A stretch of 64,000 nt of DNA, from the NCBI GenBank assembly GCA_030998015.1, contig JARWMV010000240.1, positions 124,001 to 188,000 on the forward strand. Direction: 5' to 3'. The translations under genes were made by a program, and so were the position numbers. Shown one piece after another: positions 13,941 to 25,310 of this stretch (within the stretch, counting starts at the first letter, position 1; the number at the start of each line of letters is the position of its first letter). This DNA comes from Ceratorhiza oryzae-sativae (lineage: Eukaryota; Basidiomycota; Agaricomycetes; Cantharellales; Ceratobasidiaceae). The notes under the pieces were generated by a model. It was not told the origin of the DNA, did no database searches, and saw nothing but the letters and a program-made list of their open reading frames with translations.

Positions 13941-13952
13941 GGGCTCATAACC
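13941..13952 (-). promoter_or_regulatory. Copia-1 primer-binding site (initiator tRNA-Met anticodon arm)
   Basis: Directly next to the 5' LTR, the element-sense sequence is GGTTATGAGCCC. This is complementary to GGGCTCATAACC, the conserved anticodon arm of eukaryotic initiator tRNA-Met (anticodon CAT). Priming would therefore use an internal position of the tRNA, as known for Drosophila copia, rather than the tRNA 3' end. Confidence 0.8.
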
Positions 13953-14254
13953 TATAGAATCTATGTATATAACCACGAATACAATATATGTACTCGGTGC
14001 GCAGTGTGCTTAAGACGACGCCGAAGGCGTGTGTGTGATTTACCGGTGAAAAGTATATATTCAATGGGTGACTAGCTACGAGGCCGAAGGCGCCCCTTCT
14101 ATACACGATAGAGCCTGTATGCGCGAATAGTGTAGAATGGTATAGAACGCATGCGCGTCCTTGTTCCATGGCTTTCCGGTGCATTCACGCATACGATTGT
14201 TCTAGCACTAACTATATGTATAATATTCGTGTATGTACAAATATGATTTCTACA
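13953..14254 (-). repeat. Copia-1 5' LTR
   Basis: 302 bp, matching the 8538-8839 copy except for one T/C difference in the TATA region (CCCCTTCTATA here, CCCCTTTTATA there, on the plus strand). The outer end abuts the target duplication CAGCT at 14255-14259. Confidence 0.96.
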
Positions 14255-14259
14255 CAGCT

Positions 14260-14733
14260 GGGACCGAGCCGACCGAGCAAGCTTGGGCGGGCGGCCAAAC
14301 CGATCACTAAGTCTACGAGGTGTGGGTATGCACGGCCCTCGCGATACGGGTGGGGGAGGGGCATAGTATGTGTGTGTATGCGGGCTCGAGGTGGTAAGGG
14401 TGCAGAGAGAGACGGAGGGAGAGAGGGAGAGAGATGAGAGGCGGTTGTGTCGCGCCCGCCGACATGTGCAATATGTCACGTGTGTACACCCATCTCTCGC
14501 TGCTTCTTGTGTCGGGGCTACAAGGAAGGTTGAACACGACTGGACAGATACACAACTTGATCGAGTCATTCCTTTAACGTCACCTACGCACCGATTCTAC
14601 TTTTATCATACCTGAGCACTGGTGAAAGAGAGAGGCGTATGTGTGTCACCAGCATAGCCACTCTCGCAAAACCACAAACCCGGAATCAAATATTTCGGCC
14701 GTTGCATGAGACACCATCAACTCTTGATGAATT
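14260..14733. other. U6 upstream region, no gene seen
   Basis: Contains a purine-rich GA tract at about 14402-14440 and GC-rich sequence. The opposed open frames over it are low-complexity. It separates the Copia-1 insertion point from the U6 gene. No convincing polymerase III TATA box was seen at the expected spacing. Confidence 0.5.
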
Positions 14734-14757
14734 GTCCTCTTCGGAGTGACATATACA

Positions 14758-14788
<31 letters not shown>

Positions 14789-14853
14789 GGCCCCTGCACA
14801 AGGATGACACGCTAGTTCAGAGTGGACGGTCTACGGACCGCAATATTTATTTT
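14734..14853 (+). ncRNA. U6: U6 spliceosomal snRNA
   Basis: The core matches the highly conserved U6 sequence: a GTCCTCTTCGGAG 5' stem-loop, then ATTGGAACGATACAGAGAAG, then TTAGCATGGCCCCTGC and AAGGATGACACGC. The ACAGAGA box that pairs with the 5' splice site is at 14772-14778 and the AGC catalytic triad at 14784-14786, followed by the internal stem-loop. A TTTT run at 14850-14853 suits polymerase III termination. After the ACACGC block the sequence departs from the short metazoan tail and forms a GC-rich hairpin-capable segment (GGTCTACGGACC). That segment could be a lineage-specific 3' domain or part of a U6 intron, so the 3' end is less sure than the core. Confidence 0.88.
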
Positions 14854-16019
14854 GCCCATGGTTTGAAACCGGGTCGATCTGTGGTCAGTTTATTGGAGCT
14901 ACTGGCGCCTAGTGTCTTGAACCTTCAGAATCAGGTTGGAATTCGAACCAATTGCTTTGTGAAATCCGTACACGATCCCGGATTGACATAGACAGGACGA
15001 TCCGGGGACATACGATTGTCATGTGGCATCACACCCACATCAGCCAAATATCGGCTTTGGTTTGAGCATACAGCGGGGAGGGAACAACAGAAACAAAGAA
15101 TTTTTCGAAGTGGGAGCGAGTAAGAGTATTCAGGGATCAGCGAGATCGTGGATAGAGTCGATCGGTAGGGGTAAGCCGTGTTTGCCGTTAGCTCTAGCGG
15201 TCAACTCGCGCTCGTGGGGGGGGGGGGGGTTAAAATCATTGTCCAATGAGCTTGATAGCGGAATTTGGGCTATAACTGGTCCCGGGATATTCCATCCGAC
15301 CGACCGTATGCTCGAGCCTATGCACAAGATACTCGGCCCCAGGGCCCTGGACTCACCCCAATCCAAGGCGCCGAGGGACTAGTGCTGAGCGAGCGCTGGC
15401 CCCGGGATATGCTGCCAGCCGATGTATATTTAGTCCGCGGCCTGCACAGGCTGCGGCGCAGGTCGACACAATCGTAGAAAGTTTAGCATTATTGTTTGTT
15501 CCAAGCTGACCAGGGATAAGTATGTATGGGTCTGGATGTAGTAGTATGATGATCATTGAACTGCGACCGCACCAAGAAGATAGGACCTGTAGCCAACTGA
15601 ATTACCTGGATAATCACCCAGCCACGGGCTTTTTCTCACGACTATGAAGCCAGCGGTTGGCATGTCATTGGGGCAGCAGAGCGCTCGTAAGCTCCCGCCG
15701 AGACGCGACGGGGCCGCCTGCCCGAATGGGCCTGTAAATGCGCTGACACATGGATACCTCATCCGGATCACAGCAGCACAGCCACGAACCTCCCCAGTAA
15801 CCCCATTTGCATTTGACTCACGCTCGCAAAGGTTGTTTCTGTGCGTTCTCGAGCGTCGACTTGGCCGTGTGCACCGAACAGCAAGCAACTGACTGCTGCC
15901 CCAACCCGAACAAGACCACGCGTCGCACCGCATTGATTGAGCGGCGCTTCGACCTTGACGTCGGCGGCGGGTCTCCCCCTTTTCCCCTCTCCTGAACGAC
16001 CACGACGACAGCTACGGCG
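14854..16019. other. Intergenic, no confident gene
   Basis: Open frames on both strands are short and overlapping. It has a 13-nt G run around 15217-15229. Sequence before 16020 presumably holds the carrier-gene promoter, but I see no distinct element. Confidence 0.4.
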
Positions 16020-17495
16020 ATGCCCAACGACCCCCCAAACAAGAGCCGCATACCGTTTCTCTCGGCCCAGACGGCCTCGTATTTCGTCGCCGGAGGAGTC
16101 GCTGGCGCGGCATCACGCACGGTGGTCTCGCCGCTCGAGAGGCTCAAAATCATCCTGTAGGCTAGTTTGTTGTCCGCCTTGGCATACGAAGCTGAACCAA
16201 GATGACACTAGACAAGTCCAACCGCAGGGGCCCAACAGCGCGTACAAGGGTGTATGGCCGTCGCTCGTAAAAATGTGGCGCGAAGAAGGCTGGCGAGGGA
16301 TGATGGCCGGGAACGGTATCAACTGTCTGCGCATCGTTCCGTACTCGGCTGTCCAATTTACCACCTATGAGCGCCTCAAAAAGGTTCGTCTCTCCAACGT
16401 GCTCACCGTATCGGGGCTAAAAAAAAAAAATCATCATCATCAGCTGTTCACCTCCAACGGGACACTCCCACTCGACACCCCCACCCGCTTGCTCGCAGGT
16501 GCACTCGCAGGCATCACCTCAGTCACGACCACCTACCCGCTCGACCTTGTGCGCTCGCGTCTCTCCATCGCAAGCGCGTCCATCCGGATCCCCAACGCCC
16601 CCGTCGCCGCCCCAGCCCCTTCCCCGGCCATCTCGGCCGCAGCATCGTCCACGGCCATGCCAGCAGTGAGCATGTCCGCCTCTGCGCGCTCCAGAAACAT
16701 GTCCACGTTGCTACAGCGCCAGTCCCCCATCCCGGGATATCCCGCCCCGCCCCGGGAACCCGTTCCGAGTATGTGGGGCATGACGCTCAAAGTGATGCGA
16801 GAAGAAGGTGGCATCAGGGGATTATACCGGTACGTCCGCTGTCCGACGTGGTTCAGCCTTGGAAGCTAATCCGCTCACCAATCATGTGCGGAATAATTTT
16901 TTATTTTTATTTTTACCCATCCCGGCGCCGATACGATCGATCAATCACTGCCTTCCCCGATTCGCCCATCAAGTGGGCTGGTTCCGACTGCGATGGGTGT
17001 CGCGCCTTATGTCGGAATCAACTTTGCTGCGTACGAACGTCTCAGGCAAATCATCACCCCCGAGGGAGGCGATTATGGCGCCCCGAGGAAACTGTTGTGT
17101 GGCGCTTTGGCTGGATCGATTTCGCAGACGTTGACCTATCCGTTTGACGTGTTGAGGCGAAAGATGCAGGTGCGTGTTCCAGTGTCCTCTCGCAACGCTT
17201 GGCTAATCGGTTGACTGGGGCGACAGGTCGTAGGAATGCCCAACGGCATGCTCGGGTACAAATACAACGGCGCGATTGACGCCCTCCGAACAATTGTCCG
17301 CGTAGAGGGTATGGCGGGGTTATATCGGGGATTGTGGCCGAATCTATGTACGTTCAATTCCCCCCCCCCCCCACCAATGTCGATCATGTCCTAACCGGGT
17401 CTTGTCGGGGATTAGTAAAAGTGGCGCCTAGCATCGCGACGTCATTCTTCACATACGAAACCGTCAAGGACTTCTTGAACCCCGCGAAGCAATAA
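16020..17495 (+). CDS. Mitochondrial carrier family (SLC25) protein
   Basis: An inner-membrane solute carrier. Six exons join in phase: 16020-16156, 16212-16383, 16444-16829, 16974-17169, 17227-17347 and 17416-17495, giving 363 residues. All three carrier repeats carry the P-x-[DE]-x-x-[RK] signature: PLERLK in repeat 1, PLDLVR in repeat 2 and PFDVLR in repeat 3, each followed by the usual Gly/aromatic blocks (YKGVWPSL, GLYRG). The repeat-1 context AGGVAGAASRTVVSPLERLK resembles the yeast YPR011C / SLC25A42 / CoA-type group, so the substrate may be a nucleotide-like cofactor; that is inference. Unusually, the matrix loop of repeat 2 has an insertion of about 70-80 residues rich in Ala, Ser and Pro (about 16600-16770), which most carriers lack. 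The start was chosen as the first ATG in frame with repeat 1. Confidence 0.9.
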
Positions 17496-18490
17496 CGGTC
17501 TTCTTCACTTCTCTACACCGCCCCTGGCCCCATGTTCTCCCCTTTTCTATGTCTAGGCAGTATGCATATGACCCAACGCATATCCTCTCATCCCATTACC
17601 CTGTTGTTCTTGGTTGCATGTTTGATACAGTATCAGTAGTCTATATCGATAGCGGACCGTAATAGATTTCTAGGTTTTTGTAACAAGCGGCGTGTGTAGC
17701 GAGCTTTCCTGTTGGATATCGTTTCAGTTCTACTCTGCCAAAAATATCTGGTAAGTGTGTAGTAACTCCGTAGGGTCCAATGATGCATTTTAGTTCTCAC
17801 TAGATCCCGTTAGCACCAGCAGCGCATGCTACCTCGGATCTAGCGGGCGCTAAAAGGCATGGTTGGACATGTGGGGCTAAATTACTTTGGAGGTGATACC
17901 CAAAATGAATTGCAATAAAGCCAACGCTAGTAATATATACTTGAAACGGCGCGCGTGGATGCAATCAGTGATATCGGGGCCCTAAACCTTTCAAAAAGAG
18001 CGCTAATGTGGGTAGCTCTGCGAGTAACAATACGGAGCACTTGCCTTACGGACTTAGTAGGCTTGAAACAGCTCCAATATTAGCAATATATGCTTATTAG
18101 AAAAGCTCAACATATTAACGAGTCTCTGGGGACCGCATGTAGCGTCCTGGTCCCCCAAATAACGCATGAAATCTCAGTCCTCGCTTGAGACGCTCCTTGT
18201 CGCGATGTGTCCAACAAGCAGAAAAATAATTTCCGAGACAGATATTTAGCGTTCGATCCTTATTTTACGCCTTTCGCAGCGCTACAAAACTCTATTGCGT
18301 TCTGGATGGACACAAAATCACGAACAGCGCCGTCCTGGCACGTGGTCAATGACTGTATGCGAGTCGAACAAACATGTACACGTGGGGGGTCACATCACAG
18401 CCACACGCTCTGTCTCACTCGAACACACCACATCGCGCCTAATCGAAACCACTTGTTTCTTCTCATTGATCACCAACCATCTGTTTCGAA
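17496..18490. other. Intergenic, no gene seen
   Basis: AT-richer than its flanks. It contains the carrier 3' region and the upstream region of the F-box-like pair. No ORF with recognisable content and no repeat boundary was seen. Confidence 0.4.
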
Positions 18491-20172
18491 ATGACCCTCG
18501 TTGCACCGGGACGGTTTTCTAGCTCAGCTCGAGTCATGTCCACACCGGAGCTCGCAAGTCTTATTGCAGATTTCAGCACTTCACAGACGTGGGCTCGCCT
18601 GTTCAAACTAATCGGCTGTTGCACGCGGTTGCTGTTCCCTATGTATGGCATCATGTAGATGATGTTCGGAAACTATTTCGCCTTCTGCCCAATTTCGAAG
18701 AGCATAAGAATTTCCCCGAATTTTTTGTGAGCTTCAATCGATAGATAATGGTCTCCAGCTGACAGCGGCGTCTCCATTATCAGGAGCTCCATAACCGCGA
18801 GGATCAATCCACGTTTTCCCGATTCATGGTTTACGCGCCATACGTCAAGAGTTTGGACCTTTTTGGATCTTCAAGAAAATACTTCCACCTGTTGTGCGGC
18901 TGGAAATTCTTGATCAATAGGGCCCGACAGCACCCGCTTTTGCCAAATTTGCGCAGGATGATAATAGGATTCGAAGATTCCTTGAATGAAGGCATTTTTG
19001 TTCCGGAAGAGATTGCGTGGATCGAAATATTTGCTTCACCCTCGTTGATCGAATTGTCTGTCCTTCCCAACGAAGATGGTTGCACGACGCTGTGTTATCC
19101 TTCCGCCACTATCGTACTTAAAATTCTTGCGACACGTAGTCCGCAGCTGCAGAGGCTTAATCTACTATCAAGTCAGGACTTAACTGAGGAACGTCCTTTG
19201 CTGGAAGTTTTTTCAGAAGGCACGTTCAAAGAGCATCTAGGAAGACTCACGAATCTTCGACATATCTCTGGCTCGTTCGATTGGCTCAACATAGGAGCGT
19301 TACCAGAGCTGGGGAAATTACCACACCTTGAAACATTGGTTCTGCAAGGTAGTCCCGAGGGCTGGGTCACTCAAGACAGCCATTTGCTGGGGAACGACAT
19401 GTTCCCATCGCTACACAGTTTACATGTTCTCGGTGCATCAATTGATCAGGCGGAGCAAGTGTTATTGCGTTGCGCACCACTGCTCGGAAAATTAAATTAC
19501 TTTAGTCTGAGTATGGACGGCTCGAGCTGGGATCGGACGGAAAGGCTCCATGATGCGCTCCAAGGCCTATCGGACGCTGTAAATCTCGCCGTGCTCGAGC
19601 TTGATTTTTGGGACTCGTTCAATAAACCACCATAGCGGTGTTTTCTAAGCTCTCTTTGACAAAGTTATCATTATGTGGTCTTGAGCTCAGTGAAGAGGCA
19701 ATGGCAATGGACTTTGCCGCTGCCTGGCCGGCGCTTACTGAGCTGAAGATCTCTTTTGAAATTGTATCTCTATCAGAACTACTCTGCTTCGCTGCTATCC
19801 CTCATTTAATTCGTCTCGAAATCTGTCTCGATTTGTGCCCAGATGGTGCTCAAGAGACGAGTGCGGTGACGCAAACGGCACTCACCACGTTGGTTGCTAG
19901 TGAAGGGAGCAGGATTACTCGGAACCCTCGTGAGATCGAGTGGGTTGCGCGGTACGTTGTCCTCATTCTGCTTTTTTTTTTTCGCTCTCCAATCTGATAT
20001 CTTGGACAGCCTGCTTGTGGACACCTGGCCGAGTCTGAACTCTGTAATGTGGTCGGGAGCAGGCCGTTTCACACTGGATGGATCCGGGTCTGAAGAGACA
20101 TCTGCTGAGACATGTGCTAAGATGCTGAACGACCATATCTCGAACCTCGGGTGCTCTTGCAGAGAAGCTTGA
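18491..20172 (+). pseudogene. F-box/LRR-like protein, upstream tandem copy, two frameshifts
   Basis: Paralogue of the gene at 20577-22268: the two share the order of an F-box-like start (TPELASLIADFSTSQTWARL), a short intron, then a long region of leucine-rich, weakly repeated segments ending in SRITRNPREIEWVAR and a WPSLNSV exon. Compared with the paralogue, one base is missing near 18605, after which the homologous frame (LLHAVAVPYVWHHV) continues in another register. A second single-base change near 19633 breaks the frame between NKPP and VFSKLSL. Introns at about 18727-18780 and 19952-20010 match the paralogue's positions. These breaks make it a likely pseudogene unless they are sequence errors. 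Family role: such proteins are often SCF ubiquitin-ligase substrate receptors; target unknown. Confidence 0.65.
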
Positions 20173-20576
20173 TCTGTTTCGAGCAATCGCTGGAAATTTC
20201 TAGTGATTTTTTTTTCTTTTTTCTTTATCCCTCATTCGCGCTTGCGACACGCTGTATGGATTATCTTTTTATGGCCAATACAGAGATTCGTTCCAGGTGT
20301 GATGTATTCCTGTCCTCATACCTTGTAATGGCAAGTAGCAATCCGAGTTGTCTGATCATCTCCCTGGATGCGTCGCTCGAGGCGCTGCGCACGTGGTTAG
20401 AGAACGCAAGGTCATCAACCACAGCGGGGAGTCGCCGATCGCCGCAGTTTGCTTAACTGCACGACACGTGACCGCGTCGCGCCGCTTCGTCTTGAGCTTG
20501 ACTCGGTCTCGGCTGTTATCCTAACACATCATTTTTTTTTACCGATTGTTTAATTAAAATCACCGAGGTTTTCGTG

Positions 20577-22268
20577 ATGGCAGCGGGATCGCCTAGCCTC
20601 CTTTTTAGTTCCACCCGAGTCTTCTCCATCCCAGAGCTGGCTAATCTCATTTCAGCCTTCAGCACTCCACAGACATGCGCTCGCGTGGTTCAACTCAGCC
20701 GAGTACTCCACGCAGCCGGCGTTCCTTATGTCTGGGAGCATGTGAGCGGTGCTCAAAACCTTTTGTTCCTTCTTCCTGATATTTTCGATGAATCATGGGG
20801 ACGTGAACGGCTCAAAATAGTACGTCCCTGGGCGTAAGCGAGTCTTAGTATCTGAGCAGGATATTTAGAATATGGTGGGTACCTGGCGCAATCAACTACC
20901 ATTTTCGCGGTTCTCGTATTACGCGAAATACGTCAAGAGGCTGGACATCTATGGCCCCTCGCACGAGTACTTTGAAGTAACTGGCTGGATAGCTTTGATA
21001 TCTCGCGCTCGACAACACGATCTACTCCCCAACCTACACACTATGACCATCTCGACTGACCACGACAAGGCCGGGCATGATCAGGCAATGTGGATCGGGG
21101 CCTTCGCCTCTCGTTCGTTGGCTGAACTGAATGTGTGCCCCAAGAAGGGAGGATGGGACTCGTCCATCTCGTATGACGCGACCTCATTCATTCTCAAGAC
21201 CCTTGCAGAACGTTCTCCAAATCTTCAGAGGCTTTGTCTTTTGCCAAATTACGAGAAGGGCAATTATGGCGAAGAAAGTGAAAGCAGCTACCTTGCGTTC
21301 TTGTCCGGAGACAAATTCGAAAAACACTTGAAAGATCTCCCGAATCTTCGACATGTCTCTGGTTCACTTGTTTGGTTTTCCAGCTACGTGATCCTAGAAC
21401 TAGGTCGACTGCCACATCTGGAAACATTAGAAGTCCGTTATGTTTTTGATGAGGCGGGTGGTGATAGAAATTTCCGATTGCCGAACGACGGATTGTTTCC
21501 ATCCCTGCGTCACTTGATCCTACCAGGCCTATCTGCAATTGATGCATCCAATGTCGTGGGCCTTGGCGCTCCGCTCTTGAAGAATCTGACTTCGATAGAC
21601 CTTAGCATCGACCTAAACGAGCTTGAGGATTTTGAAGACGACGAAGATGATGGCGAATGGCTGAATGATGGAGTCATCTCGTATCTCAAGGACGCCGTCA
21701 ACCTCGTCAACCTCAAGCTCGTGGTAACCCCACGCGACGGGCCCTGTGAGCTCGATGAATCCACAATGGGAGTTTTCTCCCTCCTTCCGCTCGTTTCTTT
21801 ATACCTGGGCTCCATTCGCCTTTCTGATGAGGCATTGGAAGTCGATATGGGAAGTGTTTGGCCGTCCCTCACTCGTCTGGAAATGCCTTCACATCGTACA
21901 TCTTTGGACGGCCTTCTTTATTTCTCCGATATTTCCTGCTTGTCTCATCTTGAGCTCTGCCTAGAACTCAACCCCTACAACGATGAGGAATTCGAGATCA
22001 CGACCCAACACCAACTTACTCAGCTTGTGGCGAGCAAAGGGAGCACTATCGTCTCGGAGCCTGATGATGTCAAGTCTATCGCACGGTACGTATGTCGACT
22101 TGGTTCTTCGATCCAATCCAACCCCTACGTAGAACTCTTTTAAACACATGGCCGAACCTGAGGTCTGTTGAATGGGTCGGTTCCGACGAAAGCGAGCCTA
22201 CGGGCGATCCGTATCGCATATGTGCGGAGAGCTTGAACCGCAATATTTCAACTCTGCGCTTAGTTTGA
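20577..22268 (+). CDS. F-box/LRR-like protein, intact tandem copy
   Basis: Three exons join in phase, 20577-20819, 20869-22085 and 22133-22268, giving 531 residues. The N-terminus has an F-box-like helix pair (FSIPELANLISAFSTPQTCARVVQLSRVLH followed by VPYVWEHV). The rest is a chain of leucine-rich segments (for example LPNLRHVSGSL, LGRLPHLETLEVRY, FPSLRHLILPG) with an acidic patch (DFEDDEDDGEW) near residue 340. This architecture is common in large agaricomycete families of presumed SCF ubiquitin-ligase receptors, with leucine-rich repeats as the binding face; the specific target is unknown. The upstream paralogue is broken, so this is the working member of the pair. No signal peptide or membrane segment is visible. 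Confidence 0.72.
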
Positions 22269-23920
22269 GTGCACACGCACCGGCTTGCGATGAGAACGTC
22301 ACGGTTATGATTACAAACAGTTGTACAAGACTTCTGGATGTATTGTCTTATTCAGCTCCCTTTTATGGCATTATCCTGAGTTCTACAAAAATAGACCGGA
22401 GAGTCGCAGATGGGTTCGAGGGCAAAGAATCGCGATAGCGGGAAGCTAGCCCATCTCAGAAGAGGCACTGCGCATGGGTTAAGTATTTTTTCTACAAATA
22501 TACCGATCAACTATTCAGATATCATCCCAGTGGATGGTGGCCTTCGTCGGCGAGCCGTTATAGGCCCGAGCACCGAATGTCCAACTAATCACGTGTAGCG
22601 TGCTTCCGGGCGTTGCTTATTCCGGTCTGCTATATGCTTCCCGCCAGCTCTGCGCTAGCAAGCTTCATTCATAATGAAACTTGTCATGAAATCAATCTAG
22701 CAAGGTAAAATATCCCACATAATCCAATTCGACATAATTTGTCAATTGACCATGAATCGAACCCCAGCCGAAACTAGCTGGAAATAACGGTTCGCACATT
22801 TGCTGAAGAAAAGGCCACCTCGCGTTTCCCAATGTTGAAAAACAAAAGTGACAAGCTGCATCTCGAATCCCGCCAGCAGAACTTTGTACCAACGCTAAAG
22901 TGAGAACCTGTATTGACATTTATAACCTGAACCAGTAATCCTAGTTCAACAATCCCCCATTGTTCTTTCTTGCGATAACTCACCAGTCCGCCGACGTGGT
23001 AGCAGCCTCCTCTTCACCCCCTCACTCCCCCCACAGTCTATTCGTAGATGCCTGGTCAGTCCACCCTTCGGATAGAACGCCCAGAGTCCGCGGGACAACG
23101 GGCCCTTTCGCTAATAATTAAATGTAAAACACTTTTTTAGGATCGATGGGAGTTGAGCGACACCGATCAATATCTGCCAACGAGCCAAATGCCTAGGTCT
23201 CCCGGCGCGTGGGTTAAGCATCTCTTTCTTGGTCCCCATCGTCCATATCGATTCATGTACCCCTCTGATTTACGAGTGGACAGCTTGTCCGACACCCAAG
23301 ATCGAGTGGGAGTCGTCATTTCACGCACTTGGTGTACAGAGCCATGTGTCTCGGTCCTTGAGAGATGAGCATGGGCTCGTGGTGAGGCATTTTACCTGTG
23401 GTTCATGATGAAATGACGTATCGCACGATGTCACGGTTGGTGAAGCATTATCAACTCGTGATCTGATATTTTCAATGCACTTAAAGGACCATAAAATAAT
23501 ATTTCTGGGCATATCGTAGTATGAGAACGGCGAGTGCGGTCTATATATGAACTACGCACGTCTCACGGGGATGTGAACTTGGATAAGCCACGCGCATACA
23601 GGCTATGGAGCCCCAGCAATAGAGCCGAGTCGAACAGAAAACTAGGAACCGAACCAACTATTCAATTAGGACATAGTATGACGACCGTCTTCGTCAGGCG
23701 TTCTTGACTAGCCAGTCACGGAGCGGCAGTTGAAAACAGCGAGAGTGAAAACGTTGTCGCGCTTACATCAGCTTTTGATGGATCGAGAGCAAAATGACGT
23801 AAGTGTTGGAACGAACCATACTTTCAACCATAACACTGGCTCGATCCTACTTGCGAATCAACTAATTGTGCTATCACATCCCAGCATTCCACTCTTTACG
23901 TTTCCATAGTATCTAACCCA
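22269..23920. other. Intergenic, no confident gene
   Basis: Only short unconvincing frames on both strands and no repeat ends that I can identify. The last about 100 bases probably contain the promoter of the gene at 23921. Confidence 0.4.
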
Positions 23921-24684
23921 ATGACCGAGTCTCAAATCATCATACACCCGCCCGACTCTTTTGATTCGTCGTTGTCAAGGGATGGTTTCGACATTGACAA
24001 ATTCATGGGGAAGTGGCAAGTCCAGTATAACAAGGAGTGCGATGTTTGAAGAATTCATATTGCCTCTTTCGCAGGCATGTGATATGGTCCACTTTACCTC
24101 TTTGGGGGGTCAGCCCAAGACAAAAAGACACCACGTTATCGTTCGCTAACGCGATTTGTAGAGTCGTTCGGATGTAACAATAACATACACACCACTTGCG
24201 TCTGCGGCTCCTTCCACTATTCCTGAGTCTGACCCGATTCGTTTTGAGGATATTGTAGAGTATAGATCAAGGTCGAGTCCGGGTTCGAGCAAGAGCACGA
24301 TTGCTGGGATTGACACCCTTGAACTGGTGCCAAAGGGTGCACCAGAGGGATACAAGAGCGGGGTGACGTTCAACTGGAGAGGAAAAGGGTGGTGAGTCGG
24401 GTCCGCTTTCCATTTTAGCGCACTGAACTTGAAACCCTATTCCCTTTAGGCTCAAAATCGCATCATCTCACTGGCAAGTCCTGGGGCACAACGTTCCAGC
24501 CGGCTGGGCGGTCACCTACTTTTCCAAAACTCTGTTTACACCCGCGGGTCTAGATGTATACGTCCGCGATCCAGGGGCAGTGAGCAAAGAGGTGGTTGAA
24601 GAGATTATCAACGCTGTGAAGGCGGTTGGAGGAGAGGTTGGTTGTCTTGCAGAGGGATTTTTTGAGGTCCCAGTTACGGATTAA
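23921..24684 (+). CDS. Calycin/lipocalin-like conserved fungal protein
   Basis: Four exons, 23921-24015, 24075-24108, 24162-24391 and 24450-24684, join in phase to 197 residues. Intron 1 appears to be of GC-AG type (donor GCAAGT, acceptor TTCGCAG), which restores DIDKFMGKW joined to HVIWSTLPLW. The following blocks SDVTITYTPL, FNWRGKGWLKIASSHWQVLG and WAVTYFSKTLFTPAGLDVY recall a small fungal family that I associate with the lipocalin/calycin beta-barrel. The G-x-W near the start and the alternating beta pattern fit a ligand-binding barrel. The ligand is unknown. No secretion signal is seen, so it is probably cytosolic. If intron 1 were not spliced the frame would hit TGA at about 24049. Confidence 0.7.
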
Positions 24685-25310
24685 GGCAAAAAAGCCAGAA
24701 GGGCAATCAATGTTCATGGGCTGGGGGGGGGGGGTTAGTCTTCTTTTGTTTTCTTCTGATTCGCTGCCAGATGGCGGCGAAAGGCGAGCCACAGTTCGTT
24801 CTTGACTATGTTGCATTTTGAATCTCAAAATCCGTGCAGCTACTGTTTGGTGTGAACCAACTTCCCAGGCGCCTACGGTTCGTTCCCGGCTCTACGATGG
24901 GTTTCTGCGGGTTTCGAAGTCTATCCCGCGCTTCGTTAACAGGCAAGGTCAACGTCACTACCCCACATGCGCAGCTCCACCGCTCGTATCCGTGGGTTAC
25001 CGGCCGATACTTGCTGATGCAGTGCTGGGCGTGACGTTACGCTGTGGTAAGTCACGTCAGAGCTTCAACCACGACACCACCTCCTGTCGTCGCCCCGCCT
25101 GTCCACCACCAGGGCAATGCTGTCTCTTGTTCATTCCTCAGCATAATTAAACAAGGATAGCCCAGGCAGTATACTCAGATTGGCTCCTAGTCACTTCTTT
25201 GTTGACATCACCGCCACCCCCTAGGCCACTTCATTCGAGCCTCACTCGGATCGCTTGTGCTCTGCTCGTCTATGGTTCCTTTCCCAAAGCGGGCCATATA
25301 GAAAATTGAC
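24685..25310. other. Intergenic, includes a G homopolymer
   Basis: A run of about 13 G residues lies at about 24723-24735 just past the stop of the previous gene. Short frames at 24818-25150 have no recognisable content. The 5' region of the RING gene ends this stretch. Confidence 0.4.

Larger units (their letters stand above)
8538..14254 (-). mobile_element. Copia-1: full-length Ty1/copia LTR retrotransposon
   Basis: Two 302 bp LTRs (8538-8839 and 13953-14254) flank one gag-pol region on the minus strand. A 5 bp target duplication, CAGCT, sits at 8533-8537 and 14255-14259. The LTRs differ at one position that I can see, so insertion is recent. A polypurine tract (GAGGGGGAG in element sense) adjoins the 3' LTR at 8840, and a primer-binding site adjoins the 5' LTR at 13941-13952. 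The 5717 bp element is nearly identical to Copia-2 (57443-63156), which lies in the opposite orientation. It carries one nonsense codon and one frameshift and so is not autonomous. It lies about 480 bp upstream of the U6 snRNA gene. Confidence 0.97.

Noticed and set aside
14402..14440. GA-rich tract as a polypurine tract of another element
   Set aside because: No LTR follows it; it lies outside the Copia-1 boundary set by the target duplication.
14930..15010. tRNA-like GGTTCGAATT word on the minus strand
   Set aside because: No matching acceptor stem, anticodon arm or D-arm could be laid out around it.
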